Of a stretch of 64,000 nucleotides of DNA, positions 1 through 10,844 are shown piece after piece. Source of the DNA: Flammeovirga kamogawensis. Lineage in GTDB: Bacteria > Bacteroidota > Bacteroidia > Cytophagales > Flammeovirgaceae. How positions within the stretch are numbered: position 1 is the stretch's first letter; each line of letters begins with the position of its first letter. The stretch lies in contig NZ_CP076129.1 in NCBI RefSeq assembly GCF_018736065.1, positions 1,537,501 through 1,601,500 of the forward strand, read 5' to 3'. The translations under genes were made by a program, and so were the position numbers. Below the pieces are notes generated by a model. It saw only the letters and a program-made list of their open reading frames with translations, searched no databases and was not told where the DNA came from.

Positions 1-1588
<1,588 letters not shown>

Positions 1589-1600
1589 TTCTTTTACGGT

Positions 1601-1624
1601 TAGCACTCTAGTAATAGAGTGCTA
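1601..1624 (+). other. hairpin in the 23S-5S spacer
   Basis: A perfect 10-bp stem (TAGCACTCTA / TAGAGTGCTA) with a GTAA loop lies just after the 23S 3' end. By position it may be part of the rRNA precursor processing structure. This is inference; only the palindrome is seen. No tRNA is present in the spacer. Confidence 0.5.
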
Positions 1625-1715
1625 GCAAAGTTTTTCCTTTTCACTGTCAAATAACTGATTAGTATTAGTTATTTTGGATTAGTGATTAGATTCGATAATC
1701 AAAGACATTAAGATA

Positions 1716-1828
1716 TTGATGGTGTCAATGACGTGGGTGTTCACCTCTTTCCATTCCGAACAGAGCAGTTAAGCCCCACAGTGCTGATGGTACTGGGTTA
1801 ACCCCCGGGAGAGTAGGTCGACGCCACA
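1716..1828 (+). rRNA. rrf: 5S ribosomal RNA
   Basis: The 5S core is recognisable: CCATTCCGAACAGAG, then GTTAAGCCCCACAG, GATGGTACTGGG and GGGAGAGTAGGTCG. The terminal stem is formed by TGGTGTC near 1720 and GACGCCA near 1825. Ends are estimated from that stem. It lies about 130 bp after the 23S gene on the same strand, the usual 16S-23S-5S order. Confidence 0.95.
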
Positions 1829-1842
1829 TTCATTAGATATAG

Positions 1843-1881
1843 AAGGTTAGTTAACACATGATGTTGACTAACCTTTTTTTT
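1843..1881 (+). terminator. rRNA operon terminator
   Basis: AAGGTTAGTTAACA pairs with TGTTGACTAACCTT (14 bp including one G-U) and is followed by a run of eight T. It lies about 15 bp after the 5S gene and closes the operon. Confidence 0.9.
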
Positions 1882-2286
1882 GTGGCTATACTTTTTTTTT
1901 AAAATAGTCCAATAAATTAGTATCTATTGGACTATTATGGTCTACAAATAAAGCATTAGTGCTGTTTATTTCCAACCTTTGAATTTCGGATTTTTTCAAT
2001 TTCAAGTTGAACTTGACACATCATTTCTCTGAATTGAGCTACATTTTGTTGATCATTTTGACTATTGGCTTTTAATGAAGTTCTCATGATAATATGTATT
2101 TTATGTGAAAATTTAGTGTTTATTAATTCTATGAGAAAACGAAGAACAATAGTATCTCGTTTTCATAGTATAAGTTTATTAATTATTAGTATTAAAAGTA
2201 TCTTAATAACACTTAATAAGTGTAAATGATAATCAATATCACTTAATATTAATGATATTATAACGCTTAATTTAACTTTCGAACAT
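1882..2286. other. intergenic region with one perfect inverted repeat
   Basis: No coding sequence is supported here. At 1903-1936 there is a perfect 12-bp inverted repeat (AATAGTCCAATA / TATTGGACTATT, 10-nt loop). A ten-T run precedes it on the plus strand, and no T-run follows it on either strand, so it is not a standard terminator. The rest is AT-rich sequence without a recognisable element. Confidence 0.5.
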
Positions 2287-2319
2287 AAAAAAAGGTTCAA
2301 AACATAATTGTTATGAACC
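2287..2319 (-). terminator. terminator of the 51-residue acidic protein gene
   Basis: Read on the minus strand, GGTTCATAACAAT pairs with the ATGTTTTGAACC arm (one internal mismatch), followed directly by seven T. It lies 26 bp past the stop codon of the small gene that ends at 2345. Confidence 0.75.
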
Positions 2320-2344
2320 CATAATTGTATAATATTTTTTGTAA

Positions 2345-2500
2345 TTAAATTTCTTCATCAATATCTAATTCATATTTCTCAAGAGAATCTAATTGAGTTT
2401 CCCATTCATTTTGATCAAAATTATTATCATCATCCATTGTTTCAGAATCAATATTTAATAGTAATTGATCATTCATATCAAAAGTAGCAAAATCTTCCAT
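2345..2500 (-). CDS. small acidic hypothetical protein, 51 aa
   Basis: A 51-codon frame starts at ATG 2498-2500 (minus strand) and ends with TAA at 2345-2347. It begins MEDFATFDMNDQ and ends ELDIDEEI. About a third of the residues are Asp or Glu and there is only one Lys, so the peptide is very acidic, with no signal peptide or membrane segment. A good intrinsic terminator follows 26 bp later, which suggests a separate transcription unit. Function is unknown. Short acidic proteins can act as inhibitors or adaptors, but nothing here shows it. Confidence 0.6.
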   Translation of the reverse strand: MEDFATFDMNDQLLLNIDSETMDDDNNFDQNEWETQLDSLEKYELDIDEEI

Positions 2501-2608
2501 TGTAGCTTTATATTTTATTTATTATGTGTAATATAACCTATAATACGCCACTTATTGAGGTAAGTTTTTGCTGTTAAATTTTGTTTAATATAAATGTCAA
2601 ATTCTTTT

Positions 2609-3307
2609 TCAAACACTTTTTCTTTTAAATAAAGGGCCCGTTTTTAATGGATGAATAACATGTGAAATTTTGACCCGAATCATATTAGATTCATTGATAT
2701 AGCCTTCTGTAGGTATAGAGTAAGAACGTTCATTTATATATTGAAGCGTTACTAAAATATTTTTGTATGCTCGTCTAGTAAGTCCAATGTATATCCTATT
2801 ACTACTAATTTTTGAATTCTTATCATTTAAAGTACTAAACGGTTCACATCCAAGTGTACAATAACCAAAAAATGTTGAAAATTTTATTGAAGGGTTGTAT
2901 CGAAGTCTATAGTTTTTTTTATCGCTATCAAAAAATTGTTCTTCAAACCTTATTCTTTGTGTTAAAGTGAAAACATTAAATGGTATGTTGTATACAAAAT
3001 CTTGGTAGAACCTTAATTCCTCATTTGCACGAGAACCGTTAACATACATCAGACCACCACGGACATAAAATCTATCACTAACATCATACCTTAGACCAGA
3101 TCGAATTTGACCTCTTGTTCCTCCATTATCATCAAAATATTGACGATATCCAATATCACTATCAATCGAGAATTTATATGATAATTTATACCTATTGAAA
3201 TAATGTAACCATAGGATATCTTGGCCAAATAAATCAGATGCAAAAAAAATAAAGAATAAGGGCAGAAGAATATTTTTGATTTTACTTTTCTGAAAAATAG
3301 TATTCAT
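2609..3307 (-). CDS. DUF2490-type outer-membrane beta-barrel protein
   Basis: This 232-residue protein has a signal peptide (hydrophobic residues about 10-27, ending near FASDLFGQ). Alternating aromatic and polar strands typical of a small outer-membrane barrel follow, with repeats of the type SDRFYVRGGLMY and LTQRIRFEEQFF, which fit the DUF2490 family. That family is common in Bacteroidota and has no established function. The cell location is therefore inferred as the outer membrane. The gene stands alone, with a promoter-like TATATTTG upstream on its strand. Confidence 0.7.
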   Translation of the reverse strand: MNTIFQKSKIKNILLPLFFIFFASDLFGQDILWLHYFNRYKLSYKFSIDSDIGYRQYFDDNGGTRGQIRSGLRYDVSDRFYVRGGLMYVNGSRANEELRFYQDFVYNIPFNVFTLTQRIRFEEQFFDSDKKNYRLRYNPSIKFSTFFGYCTLGCEPFSTLNDKNSKISSNRIYIGLTRRAYKNILVTLQYINERSYSIPTEGYINESNMIRVKISHVIHPLKTGPLFKRKSV

Positions 3308-3344
3308 GATATTATAGAAGTAGTTGTATATGTATAATACCTAA

Positions 3345-3352
3345 CAAATATA
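3345..3352 (-). promoter_or_regulatory. Bacteroidota -7 element upstream of the DUF2490 gene
   Basis: TATATTTG on the minus strand matches the TAnnTTTG consensus and lies 38 bp before the start codon at 3307. No TTG is found at the usual -33 spacing, so the support is partial. Confidence 0.45.
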
Positions 3353-3528
3353 ATTAGTCGATTTGTTAAAATAATATCATCCAAAGTTAAGATAGTGTAA
3401 TTGTTTAATTTAAATCAATTGTGAAATTAAATACTAATTTCAATTATTTATCGTTACTTAATATATGTTATTGTAAGATATATATATACATGATAAATTA
3501 TCTTTATAGAAACAGATATAATACCATA

Positions 3529-5973
3529 ATGAAAAAACAATTAACATTATTATTCTTAATGACTTTTGTCTGCACTTTGTTTGTAGGGACAGATTGTGCT
3601 GCTCAGAGAAAGAAAAAGAAAAAAGGAAAAATTGAAGAGGCACCTAAAGAAGAAAAAGGTCCTTTTAAACCATATAGCAAAGTAATAACAGATAAAGCCA
3701 CTACGCAGGAAGGATTAATAACATCACATAAAGTTGAAGATAAATACTTTTTTGAACTTAGTGATGATTTATTAGGAGATGAGTTGCTAGTAGTTAGTAG
3801 AATTTCTGGACATGTTCAAGGGTTGAACTTTGGAGGGGCAGGTATGAAATCTAGACCTCAACAAGTAATAAGATGGGAGAGGTTAGATACTAAAGTACTT
3901 TTAAGATCTGTATCTTATAATAGCGTGGCAAGTTTAGACGAGCCTATTTATAAGTCGGTGAAGAATAACAATTTTGAACCTATTATTGCTACTTTTGATA
4001 TTAAAGCATTGGGTAAAGATTCTACGAGTGTAGTTATTGATGTTACTTCATTCTTTACGACTGACATTCCAATGATTGGAGCTTTATCAAAAAGGGAAAG
4101 AAAAAACTTTGCAATCAAAGGTTTAGATTCTAAGAGGTCACTTATTGAATCTGTTAAAGTATTTCCTGAGAACTTAGAAGTAAGACATATTTTAACTTAT
4201 AAAGGTGATAAATTACCAGATAATCAATTGACAAAAACTCTTTCAATAGAGATGAATCAGTCTTTTGTGAAATTACCTGAAAACCCTTGGCAACCTAGAT
4301 ACTATGATGATAGAGTTGGTTATTTTTCTGTACAACAAACAAATTATAGTTTAGATGAGCATAAAGCTGCTAAACAAAGATTTATTACAAGATGGCGTTT
4401 AGAACCATCTGATTGGGATGCTTACAACAACGGAGAATTGGTTGAACCAATAAAACCTATTGTTTATTATATAGATCCAGCGACTCCTTTGAAATGGCGA
4501 CCATTTATTAAGAGTGGTATAGAAGCTTGGCAAAAGTCTTTTGAACAAGCTGGTTTTAAAAATGCGATTATTGCTAAAGACGCACCTACTAAAGAGGAAG
4601 ATCCTGATTGGAGCCCAGAGGATATAAGGTACTCTGTAGTTAGATATATTACAACACCTATTCAAAACGCACAAGGTCCTCACGTGCATGATCCAAGAAC
4701 TGGAGAAATTTTAGAATCAGATATTTTATGGTATCACAATGTAATGCAGCTTTTAAGAGATTGGTGTCTAATCCAAACAGCAGCAGTAAATGTTGATGCT
4801 CAAAAAGCATTATTTGATGATGCATTGATGGGGAAACTTATTGAATTTGTTGCAACTCATGAAGTAGGCCATACTTTAGGTTTACCTCATAATATGGGAG
4901 CAAGTTGTGCATATACTTGTACACAATTAAGAACACCTGGATTTGTACAAGAAAATGGAGTATCGCCTTCAATTATGGATTATGCACGAATGAATTATGT
5001 AGCTCAACCAGAAGATAAAGGTGCTGGTTTATATCCTATTATTGGACCATACGATAAATGGTCTATTGAATATGGTTACAAATTGACTAATGCCAAAACA
5101 GCTTTAGAAGAAAAGCCAATTTTAAATGAATGGATTAAAGCAAAAGCTGGAGATCCTATCTTTAGGTATGGAGCACAACAATGGCCAAGTGTTATTGATC
5201 CAAGTGCTCAAACTGAAGATTTAGGAAGTGATGCAATGGAAGCTAGTACTTTAGGTATCGCTAATTTGAAAAGAATTGTACCTAATTTGATCAAATGGAC
5301 TTCAGTAGAAGGAAGTACTTACACAGATTTAGAAGAGCTTTATAATGGTGTAATTGGTCAATTTAATAGATATATGGGGCATGTCACTAATAATGTAGGT
5401 GGTGTATTAATTTACCCAAAGACTACAGATCAAGAGGGTGATATCTTTATTCAAGTAGATAAAGATAAACAACAAAGGGCGATTCAATTCTTAAATGAAG
5501 AGTTATTTGCAACGCCTAAATGGTTAATTGATTCAAATATTTTATCAAAGATTGAAGCTTCCGGAAACGTTGAGAAAATTCAGAAATTACAAAAAAGAAC
5601 TCTTACGAATCTATTAAATGATGATAGATTAAAAAGGATGATTAATAATGAAGCATTGAATGGCGTTGAAGCATATACAGTTTTAAATCTTCATCAAGAT
5701 ATAAGAACATCGATTTGGAATGAATTAAATAGAGGCTTAAAGATTGATACTTATAGACGAAACCTCCAAAGAGTACATGTTGATATATTACTTGAAAAGT
5801 TAAATGATAAATCATTAAGTGCTACAGATATTAATGCAATTTCTAGAATGGAGTTAGTTGCAATTAATAAAGTTTGTAAAAATTCTTTAAGAAAGTATTC
5901 TTCATTATCAATAGAAAATGCTCACTTAAAGGACATTAGTGAACGAATTGAATTTGCATTTAATGCTCAATAA
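3529..5973 (+). CDS. secreted zinc-dependent metalloprotease (DUF5118/DUF5117/DUF4953 type)
   Basis: I start this 814-residue protein at ATG 3529 because it gives a clean signal peptide (MKKQLTLLFLMTFVCTLF). The upstream GTG at 3421 would add an unlikely 36-residue leader. A basic KKKKKGK stretch follows the signal. The catalytic site is the extended zincin motif HEVGHTLGLPHNMGAS at residues 444-459, and SIMDYARMNYV downstream looks like a metzincin Met-turn. Order and length fit the large Bacteroidota family with DUF5118, DUF5117 and DUF4953 regions. The substrate is not known; it likely acts in the periplasm or outside the cell. It ends in a strong terminator and appears monocistronic. Confidence 0.85.
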   Translation: MKKQLTLLFLMTFVCTLFVGTDCAAQRKKKKKGKIEEAPKEEKGPFKPYSKVITDKATTQEGLITSHKVEDKYFFELSDDLLGDELLVVSRISGHVQGLNFGGAGMKSRPQQVIRWERLDTKVLLRSVSYNSVASLDEPIYKSVKNNNFEPIIATFDIKALGKDSTSVVIDVTSFFTTDIPMIGALSKRERKNFAIKGLDSKRSLIESVKVFPENLEVRHILTYKGDKLPDNQLTKTLSIEMNQSFVKLPENPWQPRYYDDRVGYFSVQQTNYSLDEHKAAKQRFITRWRLEPSDWDAYNNGELVEPIKPIVYYIDPATPLKWRPFIKSGIEAWQKSFEQAGFKNAIIAKDAPTKEEDPDWSPEDIRYSVVRYITTPIQNAQGPHVHDPRTGEILESDILWYHNVMQLLRDWCLIQTAAVNVDAQKALFDDALMGKLIEFVATHEVGHTLGLPHNMGASCAYTCTQLRTPGFVQENGVSPSIMDYARMNYVAQPEDKGAGLYPIIGPYDKWSIEYGYKLTNAKTALEEKPILNEWIKAKAGDPIFRYGAQQWPSVIDPSAQTEDLGSDAMEASTLGIANLKRIVPNLIKWTSVEGSTYTDLEELYNGVIGQFNRYMGHVTNNVGGVLIYPKTTDQEGDIFIQVDKDKQQRAIQFLNEELFATPKWLIDSNILSKIEASGNVEKIQKLQKRTLTNLLNDDRLKRMINNEALNGVEAYTVLNLHQDIRTSIWNELNRGLKIDTYRRNLQRVHVDILLEKLNDKSLSATDINAISRMELVAINKVCKNSLRKYSSLSIENAHLKDISERIEFAFNAQ

Positions 5974-5981
5974 ATTTCATT

Positions 5982-6022
5982 AAAAATAAAGCTCACTAAT
6001 AATAAGTGAGCTTTATTTTTTT
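5982..6022 (+). terminator. terminator of the metalloprotease gene
   Basis: AATAAAGCTCACT pairs with AGTGAGCTTTATT (13 bp) and is followed by seven T, just after the stop at 5973. Confidence 0.9.
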
Positions 6023-6109
6023 ATACTAACATTAATTAGACATATTGATATATATTAATTAATTTCATATTAATATTAATTCTTTCTTTAATAACAATCT
6101 AAACTTTAA

Positions 6110-7645
6110 ATGCGTAATCTAAAAGCGATATTATTACTGTCAATATCATTATTGATCGGATTTAGTGCAGCCCATGCACAGAAAAAATCAAAAAAAAATC
6201 AAAAGCCAAACATCCTAGTAATCTGGGGTGATGACGTAGGTTGGGGTAACGTAAGTAAATATAACCACGGAATGATGGGATACCAAACTCCAAACATTGA
6301 TAGAATTGCCAATGAAGGTGCAATGTTTACTGATTGGTATGCTCAACAATCTTGTACTGCTGGTCGTGCTGCCTTTATTTTAGGTCAACACCCATTTAGA
6401 ACAGGTTTACTTACAATTGGTATGCCTGGTTCTAAACAAGGTATAAAAGATGATCAACCTACAATTGCTGAACTATTAAAACCATTAGGTTATACTTCTG
6501 GTCAATTTGGTAAAAACCACTTAGGTGATAGAGATGAACACTTACCTACAAATCATGGTTTTGATGAATTCTTTGGTAACCTTTATCATTTAAATGCTGA
6601 AGAGGAGCCAGAAACATATTACTATCCAAAAGATCCTGCTTTCCATAAAAAATATGGACCAAGAGGTGTAATTCATTCTTATTCTGATGGCCGTGTTTCT
6701 GATACTGGTCCTTTAACAAGAAAAAGAATGGAAACTGCAGATGATGAATTCACAAATGCAGCAATTGCATTTATAGAAAAAGCACATAAGGAAGGTAAAC
6801 CTTTCTTTGTATGGTTAAGTGCTACTCGTATGCACGTTTGGACTCACTTAAAAGAAGAGAGTAGAGGGGTTACTGGTATTGGTATCTACCCTGATGGTAT
6901 GGTAGAGCACGATAAAGCAATTGGTAAAGTACTTGCGAAGTTAGAGGAATTGAAAATTATTGATAATACAATGATTATGTATTCTACGGATAACGGAGCT
7001 GAGAAATTTACATGGCCTGATGGTGGTTCTACTCCTTTTGCAGGAGAAAAAGGAACAACATGGGAAGGTGGTTTCCGTGTGCCATGTGCAATCAGATGGC
7101 CTGGTGTTATTAAACCAGGTACTATTGATAATAATATCTATTCTCATGAAGATATGATGCCAACTATTTTAGCTGCTGCTGGAGCTCCAGATGTAAAAGA
7201 AAAATTATTAACTGGTTACAAAGCTGGTGATAAAACTTTTAAAGTACATTTAGATGGTTACAATCAAATGGACTTCTGGAAAGGAGATGTTAAAGAAGCA
7301 CCAAGAAATGAAATTTTCTACTTTGATGCTGCAGGTAACTTAAATGCATTAAGATACAAAGATTGGAAATTACACTTTGCAATTATGGAAGGTGCAATAA
7401 ACACTGCTTATAGAAAAACTCCATCATGGCCAATCTTAATTAATTTAAGAGCTGATCCATATGAAGTATCATATAAATCTGCTCTTTATATACGTTGGTT
7501 TGCTGACAATATGTGGACATTTGTACCGGCTCAAGAATTTACTGGTAAGTTCCTAGCTACGTTCAAAGAATTTCCTCCTGTTCAAGGTTCTTCATTAGGT
7601 ATTGATAAAGTATTACAATCTTTACAGTCTAAGCCTCAGAACTAG
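6110..7645 (+). CDS. sulfatase (arylsulfatase family, formylglycine type)
   Basis: This 511-residue secreted protein has a signal peptide (about residues 1-23, ending SAAHAQ) and a full sulfatase fold. Metal-binding DD lies at 41-42 in ILVIWGDDVGWG. The modification motif is CTAGR with Cys82, the residue a formylglycine-generating enzyme would convert. GKNHLGD and YSTDNGAEK follow at the expected spacing. Length is normal for family S1. It should remove sulfate esters from a carbohydrate or aryl substrate, plausibly a marine sulfated polysaccharide. The substrate cannot be read from sequence. No maturase gene is visible in this window. Monocistronic. Confidence 0.92.
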   Translation: MRNLKAILLLSISLLIGFSAAHAQKKSKKNQKPNILVIWGDDVGWGNVSKYNHGMMGYQTPNIDRIANEGAMFTDWYAQQSCTAGRAAFILGQHPFRTGLLTIGMPGSKQGIKDDQPTIAELLKPLGYTSGQFGKNHLGDRDEHLPTNHGFDEFFGNLYHLNAEEEPETYYYPKDPAFHKKYGPRGVIHSYSDGRVSDTGPLTRKRMETADDEFTNAAIAFIEKAHKEGKPFFVWLSATRMHVWTHLKEESRGVTGIGIYPDGMVEHDKAIGKVLAKLEELKIIDNTMIMYSTDNGAEKFTWPDGGSTPFAGEKGTTWEGGFRVPCAIRWPGVIKPGTIDNNIYSHEDMMPTILAAAGAPDVKEKLLTGYKAGDKTFKVHLDGYNQMDFWKGDVKEAPRNEIFYFDAAGNLNALRYKDWKLHFAIMEGAINTAYRKTPSWPILINLRADPYEVSYKSALYIRWFADNMWTFVPAQEFTGKFLATFKEFPPVQGSSLGIDKVLQSLQSKPQN

Positions 7646-7666
7646 AAATAGTATTGAATTTATTAT

Positions 7667-7708
7667 AATAAAGCCCGATTTTGATTAATTTCAAAATCGG
7701 GCTTTATT
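7667..7708 (+). terminator. long hairpin after the sulfatase gene
   Basis: AATAAAGCCCGATTTTGA pairs perfectly with TCAAAATCGGGCTTTATT (18 bp, 6-nt loop). The flank is T-rich (GTTTATGTTTTG) rather than a pure T-run. It is a likely terminator. Confidence 0.7.
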
Positions 7709-7763
7709 GTTTATGTTTTGTAGTCAAAATAAGTATAAGTAGTTTACAATTTTCTAGTAGTTA

Positions 7764-8168
7764 TTAAATTACAGATTTTGTGTTTTCATTGATGCTGTTG
7801 TAATCTTCAATCCAAGTTTTTGCGGCATCTATGTTTTTAAAATATTTAATTTTCCAACCTCTGTTGTAAGCTACATTTTCAACAATTACTGTTTCTGCCT
7901 TTGATGCATTTGATACAGCTACAACTGTGGTTTTTCTGCTTATGTTATATTTACCAAGTTGAGATATTACAGAATATTTAGTTGAAAGGTTAATAGGTGT
8001 GGTTAAACCTAGACTATCAATCATTACAATGGTAAGGCTTGCATTAATTAATGCATCATTGGCTTTTATAATTGCTTCTAGCAATTGCCGTTCATTTGGC
8101 TTCCCCTCTAATGTTAATCTTATAAAGGAGGAATTTGTTGAAATAAAATAATTCATCGTTTTATACAA
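7764..8168 (-). CDS. SpoIIAA-like (STAS-like) protein
   Basis: This is a 134-residue soluble protein. The pattern of an N-terminal strand (MNYFISTNSSFIRLTLEG), a helix, a buried strand TIVMIDSLGL, another strand TTVVAVSNASKAE, and a C-terminal WKIKYFKNIDAAKTWI helix resembles the SpoIIAA/STAS-like fold seen in many stand-alone Bacteroidota proteins. There is no anti-sigma kinase or phosphatase partner beside it, so no regulatory role is claimed. Translation may start at the second Met (8156), which removes four residues. Confidence 0.6.
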   Translation of the reverse strand: MYKTMNYFISTNSSFIRLTLEGKPNERQLLEAIIKANDALINASLTIVMIDSLGLTTPINLSTKYSVISQLGKYNISRKTTVVAVSNASKAETVIVENVAYNRGWKIKYFKNIDAAKTWIEDYNSINENTKSVI

Positions 8169-8522
8169 TTAAGATAGTTACAATCTCTTATCCTAACAAA
8201 AATAGTGAAGGACTACCACACGATTATAATATTAACATGTTATTCATCTAAACATGCTTCATTAAATTAGAAAAGTACAATTCCATGTCTTCTAATTAGT
8301 CTACTTCTTTAATTTCTTGTTTAATGTTGTTAAGATATTATATCTTGTAATATTAATATATTTAAAACAAAATAATATGATTGGTTGTACTTGTGGTATA
8401 ATTATTTTAAAATATTACACTCAAATGCAATTATATAAGAATCTAAAGCGTGAATGATTATAGTAATATATCATGTTTAAATTATACTTTCAATAGTTCT
8501 CTTATAAAAACTAAAAAATACA
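8169..8522. other. 354-bp intergenic region, nothing recognised
   Basis: This AT-rich sequence lies between divergent genes and should hold both their promoters. I see no clear -33/-7 pair, RNA gene, repeat or credible small ORF in it. Confidence 0.4.
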
Positions 8523-8921
8523 ATGAGCAATCAAAAAATACCACCATCAATTAATAAAACAGTACGGTACGGTTTAGGAGTTTTGTTATTTATGGGAGGA
8601 GTTAACCATTACTTACATCCGGAATTTTATAATCCATGGATATTTGACTTTTTACCCAAATATTGGATAAATATATTAATAGGGTGTGTTGAAGTGATTA
8701 TAGCACTTTTACTATTTTCTAGTAGTTATTATAAAATCGGTGGTTTATCATTTTGTATTTTAATGATATTATTTTTACCTATTCACTTTCTTGATTTGTT
8801 CAAAGACCCTCCGTATATCGGTGTAATGCCAATTGCTATAGGAAGGTTCTTATTTCAATTTGTATTAATTGCACTCGGGTATTTTATTGGAAAAGATAAA
8901 CTTCCAATGTCCTATAAATAA
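8523..8921 (+). CDS. DoxX-like small membrane protein
   Basis: This 132-residue protein has four predicted membrane helices: about 16-32, 47-67, 74-90 and 101-120. The segment GGVNHYLHPEFYNPWIFDF, followed by a helix with Glu in IGCVEVIIALLLF, matches the DoxX-like family of predicted membrane proteins (COG4270 type). The biochemical role of this group is not established. It stands alone between a divergent SpoIIAA-like gene and a convergent lipoprotein gene. Confidence 0.7.
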   Translation: MSNQKIPPSINKTVRYGLGVLLFMGGVNHYLHPEFYNPWIFDFLPKYWINILIGCVEVIIALLLFSSSYYKIGGLSFCILMILFLPIHFLDLFKDPPYIGVMPIAIGRFLFQFVLIALGYFIGKDKLPMSYK

Positions 8922-9101
8922 ATACACCCCGATTAAATAACCGAGGTGTAATAGCTTAAAATAAACATGATTGGAAGTTGGTATGTGATACTACAATTGT
9001 AGGTATCACATCGATTATGATCTTTAATAATTTGATTCCAATTTATAGGTTTTATAACGACAGCGTTTATCGTTAATTTGTCAAAAAAAGATTTATTTAT
9101 A

Positions 9102-9800
9102 TTACATTTTGACTTTTAACAGATGAGCAGAATTTTGAATTCTTTCTATTACTTTATTATATAAATCAAAATTATTTACCTTATCAATAAGTATATATTT
9201 GTCATCAGAAATATCTGCTTTACTAAAATCCTCATTTGTAAACCAAATCGAGAAATCGAATACAATAGATAGTTTATAAATAGTATTAGAATCTACTTCT
9301 AATATATCATCAAAAACAACATTAATTGTTTCAATTTCATCTGTTTTGAATACGAAATGATAAACATTTACACCATTCGGGAAGTATTTACCATTGGCAA
9401 TAATACTCATGTTTTTACTAGAAAGAGAATCTTCTAGATTTGTAGACATATCTATAGATACAGAAGAATATAAATTTGGTGGTAGTATTGTATAACCTAA
9501 ATCTGGATTACTTATTCCAGAAATGATATTACTTTGATAGGGACCAAGAAAATCATATTTATTATTTAATTGATTTTCTGCATTAAATTTAATGCCTCCG
9601 ATACCTAGTATTGCGTCTGTTAAAACAAAGCTTTCACTATTTATTGGTGTATTGCCAGAGGTAACAGAATTAATTAATAGAGAAATATTCCCTTCAGGAA
9701 TAGGTTCTTCATCTAACAACGAGTCTTTATTACATCCTAAAAATAAAAGGGTAACTAGGAATAGGCTAATAACTCGTAGAATCGTAAAATTTGTAATCAT
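9102..9800 (-). CDS. hypothetical lipoprotein
   Basis: This is a 232-residue protein with a lipoprotein signal: hydrophobic residues 8-22 and lipobox LFLGC with Cys23. The mature part is rich in beta-strand patterns and short Asn/Ser turns, and resembles the DUF4382-like lipoproteins of Bacteroidota in general layout. I cannot confirm that assignment. No catalytic motif is visible. It is a single gene. Confidence 0.6.
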   Translation of the reverse strand: MITNFTILRVISLFLVTLLFLGCNKDSLLDEEPIPEGNISLLINSVTSGNTPINSESFVLTDAILGIGGIKFNAENQLNNKYDFLGPYQSNIISGISNPDLGYTILPPNLYSSVSIDMSTNLEDSLSSKNMSIIANGKYFPNGVNVYHFVFKTDEIETINVVFDDILEVDSNTIYKLSIVFDFSIWFTNEDFSKADISDDKYILIDKVNNFDLYNKVIERIQNSAHLLKVKM

Positions 9801-9891
9801 AAACTATATGTTTTTCTATTTTACAAATTTATAGAATTCAATCTGCTTATTTTATCAAATAAAGTTAAAGTGTTTGTAGTGTTATTAGAAT

Positions 9892-10728
9892 CTATTTCTG
9901 AAGCCCGATTATTAATGATTTCTTGAAAGATTCCCAATCACCATCAAAAACATTCATATCAACTTTACTAGGTATCCCATCAATGCTTGCAGACTGTGTA
10001 TGTTGCCAGACTGTCCATCTATTTTTTGGAGCCTGAGTTTTTTCACCATAATTGGCAATCCAAATTCGATATTTTTTAAAATGTCCTTTAAAATAATCTT
10101 TATAAAATGAGTCTCCAGTGTAAATCATAGGTTTTACTCCCCATTCTTTCTCAACAAGTAAAACAAAATCTGCTAGCCTGTCTCTCATTATTTTAGGATC
10201 AACACCATCAGTCACTTCAACATCTACAACAGGAACGAGATCATTAGCAGAAAGATTGCCAACTGTTTTTATAAAATAATCGGCTTGTTGAGTTCCAGAT
10301 GTTTGAGGTCTAAAGAAGTGATATGGCCCAAATAATATGTTTTTTTCTTTTGCATTTTTCCTGTTTCTATCAAAATGTCTGTCTTTATGGTCAGCTCCTT
10401 CTGTAGCTTTAATGTAGGCAAATTTAATACTCGCATTTTGAGCATGCATATTTGCAACTCTTTCCCAGTCAATTAATTTTTGATGATGCGATACATCTAT
10501 GCCATGAACTTTATATTTCTCTGGTAGTTTAACACCATAACCAACAACATTTTTGTAAAACGGTACTTCTACAAAATCTCTAACGTTTAATGCAACGTCT
10601 AATGATTTTCTAATATATGGAGCAAATAATTTATATGCTTCTGGATTTACTTTTAGGTAAAGTCCAAATCCCATGAAAAAAAGTAGGATAAAGGATGAAA
10701 ATGGGAGAATATTAACTTTCTTAGACAT
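9892..10728 (-). CDS. glycoside hydrolase family 25 (lysozyme/muramidase)
   Basis: A membrane anchor or uncleaved signal (about residues 5-24) is followed by a GH25 domain covering residues 75-270. Markers are HGIDVSHHQ at the start of the barrel, IKATEG, the acidic pair in PVVDVEVTDG, MIYTGDSFY and WTVWQHTQ. The enzyme should cleave the MurNAc-GlcNAc bond in peptidoglycan. Because it has only an N-terminal hydrophobic helix, it may stay tethered to the inner membrane, facing the periplasm. I chose the second Met (10728); a ten-residue upstream extension is possible. It lies downstream of two thioredoxin-fold genes but is separated from them by a strong hairpin. Confidence 0.88.
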   Translation of the reverse strand: MSKKVNILPFSSFILLFFMGFGLYLKVNPEAYKLFAPYIRKSLDVALNVRDFVEVPFYKNVVGYGVKLPEKYKVHGIDVSHHQKLIDWERVANMHAQNASIKFAYIKATEGADHKDRHFDRNRKNAKEKNILFGPYHFFRPQTSGTQQADYFIKTVGNLSANDLVPVVDVEVTDGVDPKIMRDRLADFVLLVEKEWGVKPMIYTGDSFYKDYFKGHFKKYRIWIANYGEKTQAPKNRWTVWQHTQSASIDGIPSKVDMNVFDGDWESFKKSLIIGLQK

Positions 10729-10786
10729 GAATATTATATAATCAGTTTGCAGCTGCAAATATAATGAGAACTGATATATAAAGAAC

Positions 10787-10835
10787 AGAATAATGAGAGA
10801 TATTTTAATTGTGATTAATAACCTCTCATTATTCT
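10787..10835 (-). terminator. perfect 13-bp hairpin after the thioredoxin-fold operon
   Basis: AGAATAATGAGAG and CTCTCATTATTCT form a perfect stem with a 23-nt loop, just past the stop at 10845. No T-run follows on the minus strand. Confidence 0.5.
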
Positions 10836-10844
10836 ACTTTCTCT

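Noticed and set aside
1903-1936. Perfect 12-bp inverted repeat read as a terminator
   Set aside because: No T-run follows on either strand; the rRNA operon is already ended by the hairpin at 1843-1881.
7764-8168. Anti-sigma antagonist partner for the SpoIIE phosphatase at 15897
   Set aside because: The genes are about 8 kb apart with no shared promoter, and the Ser phosphorylation site of true SpoIIAA is not evident.
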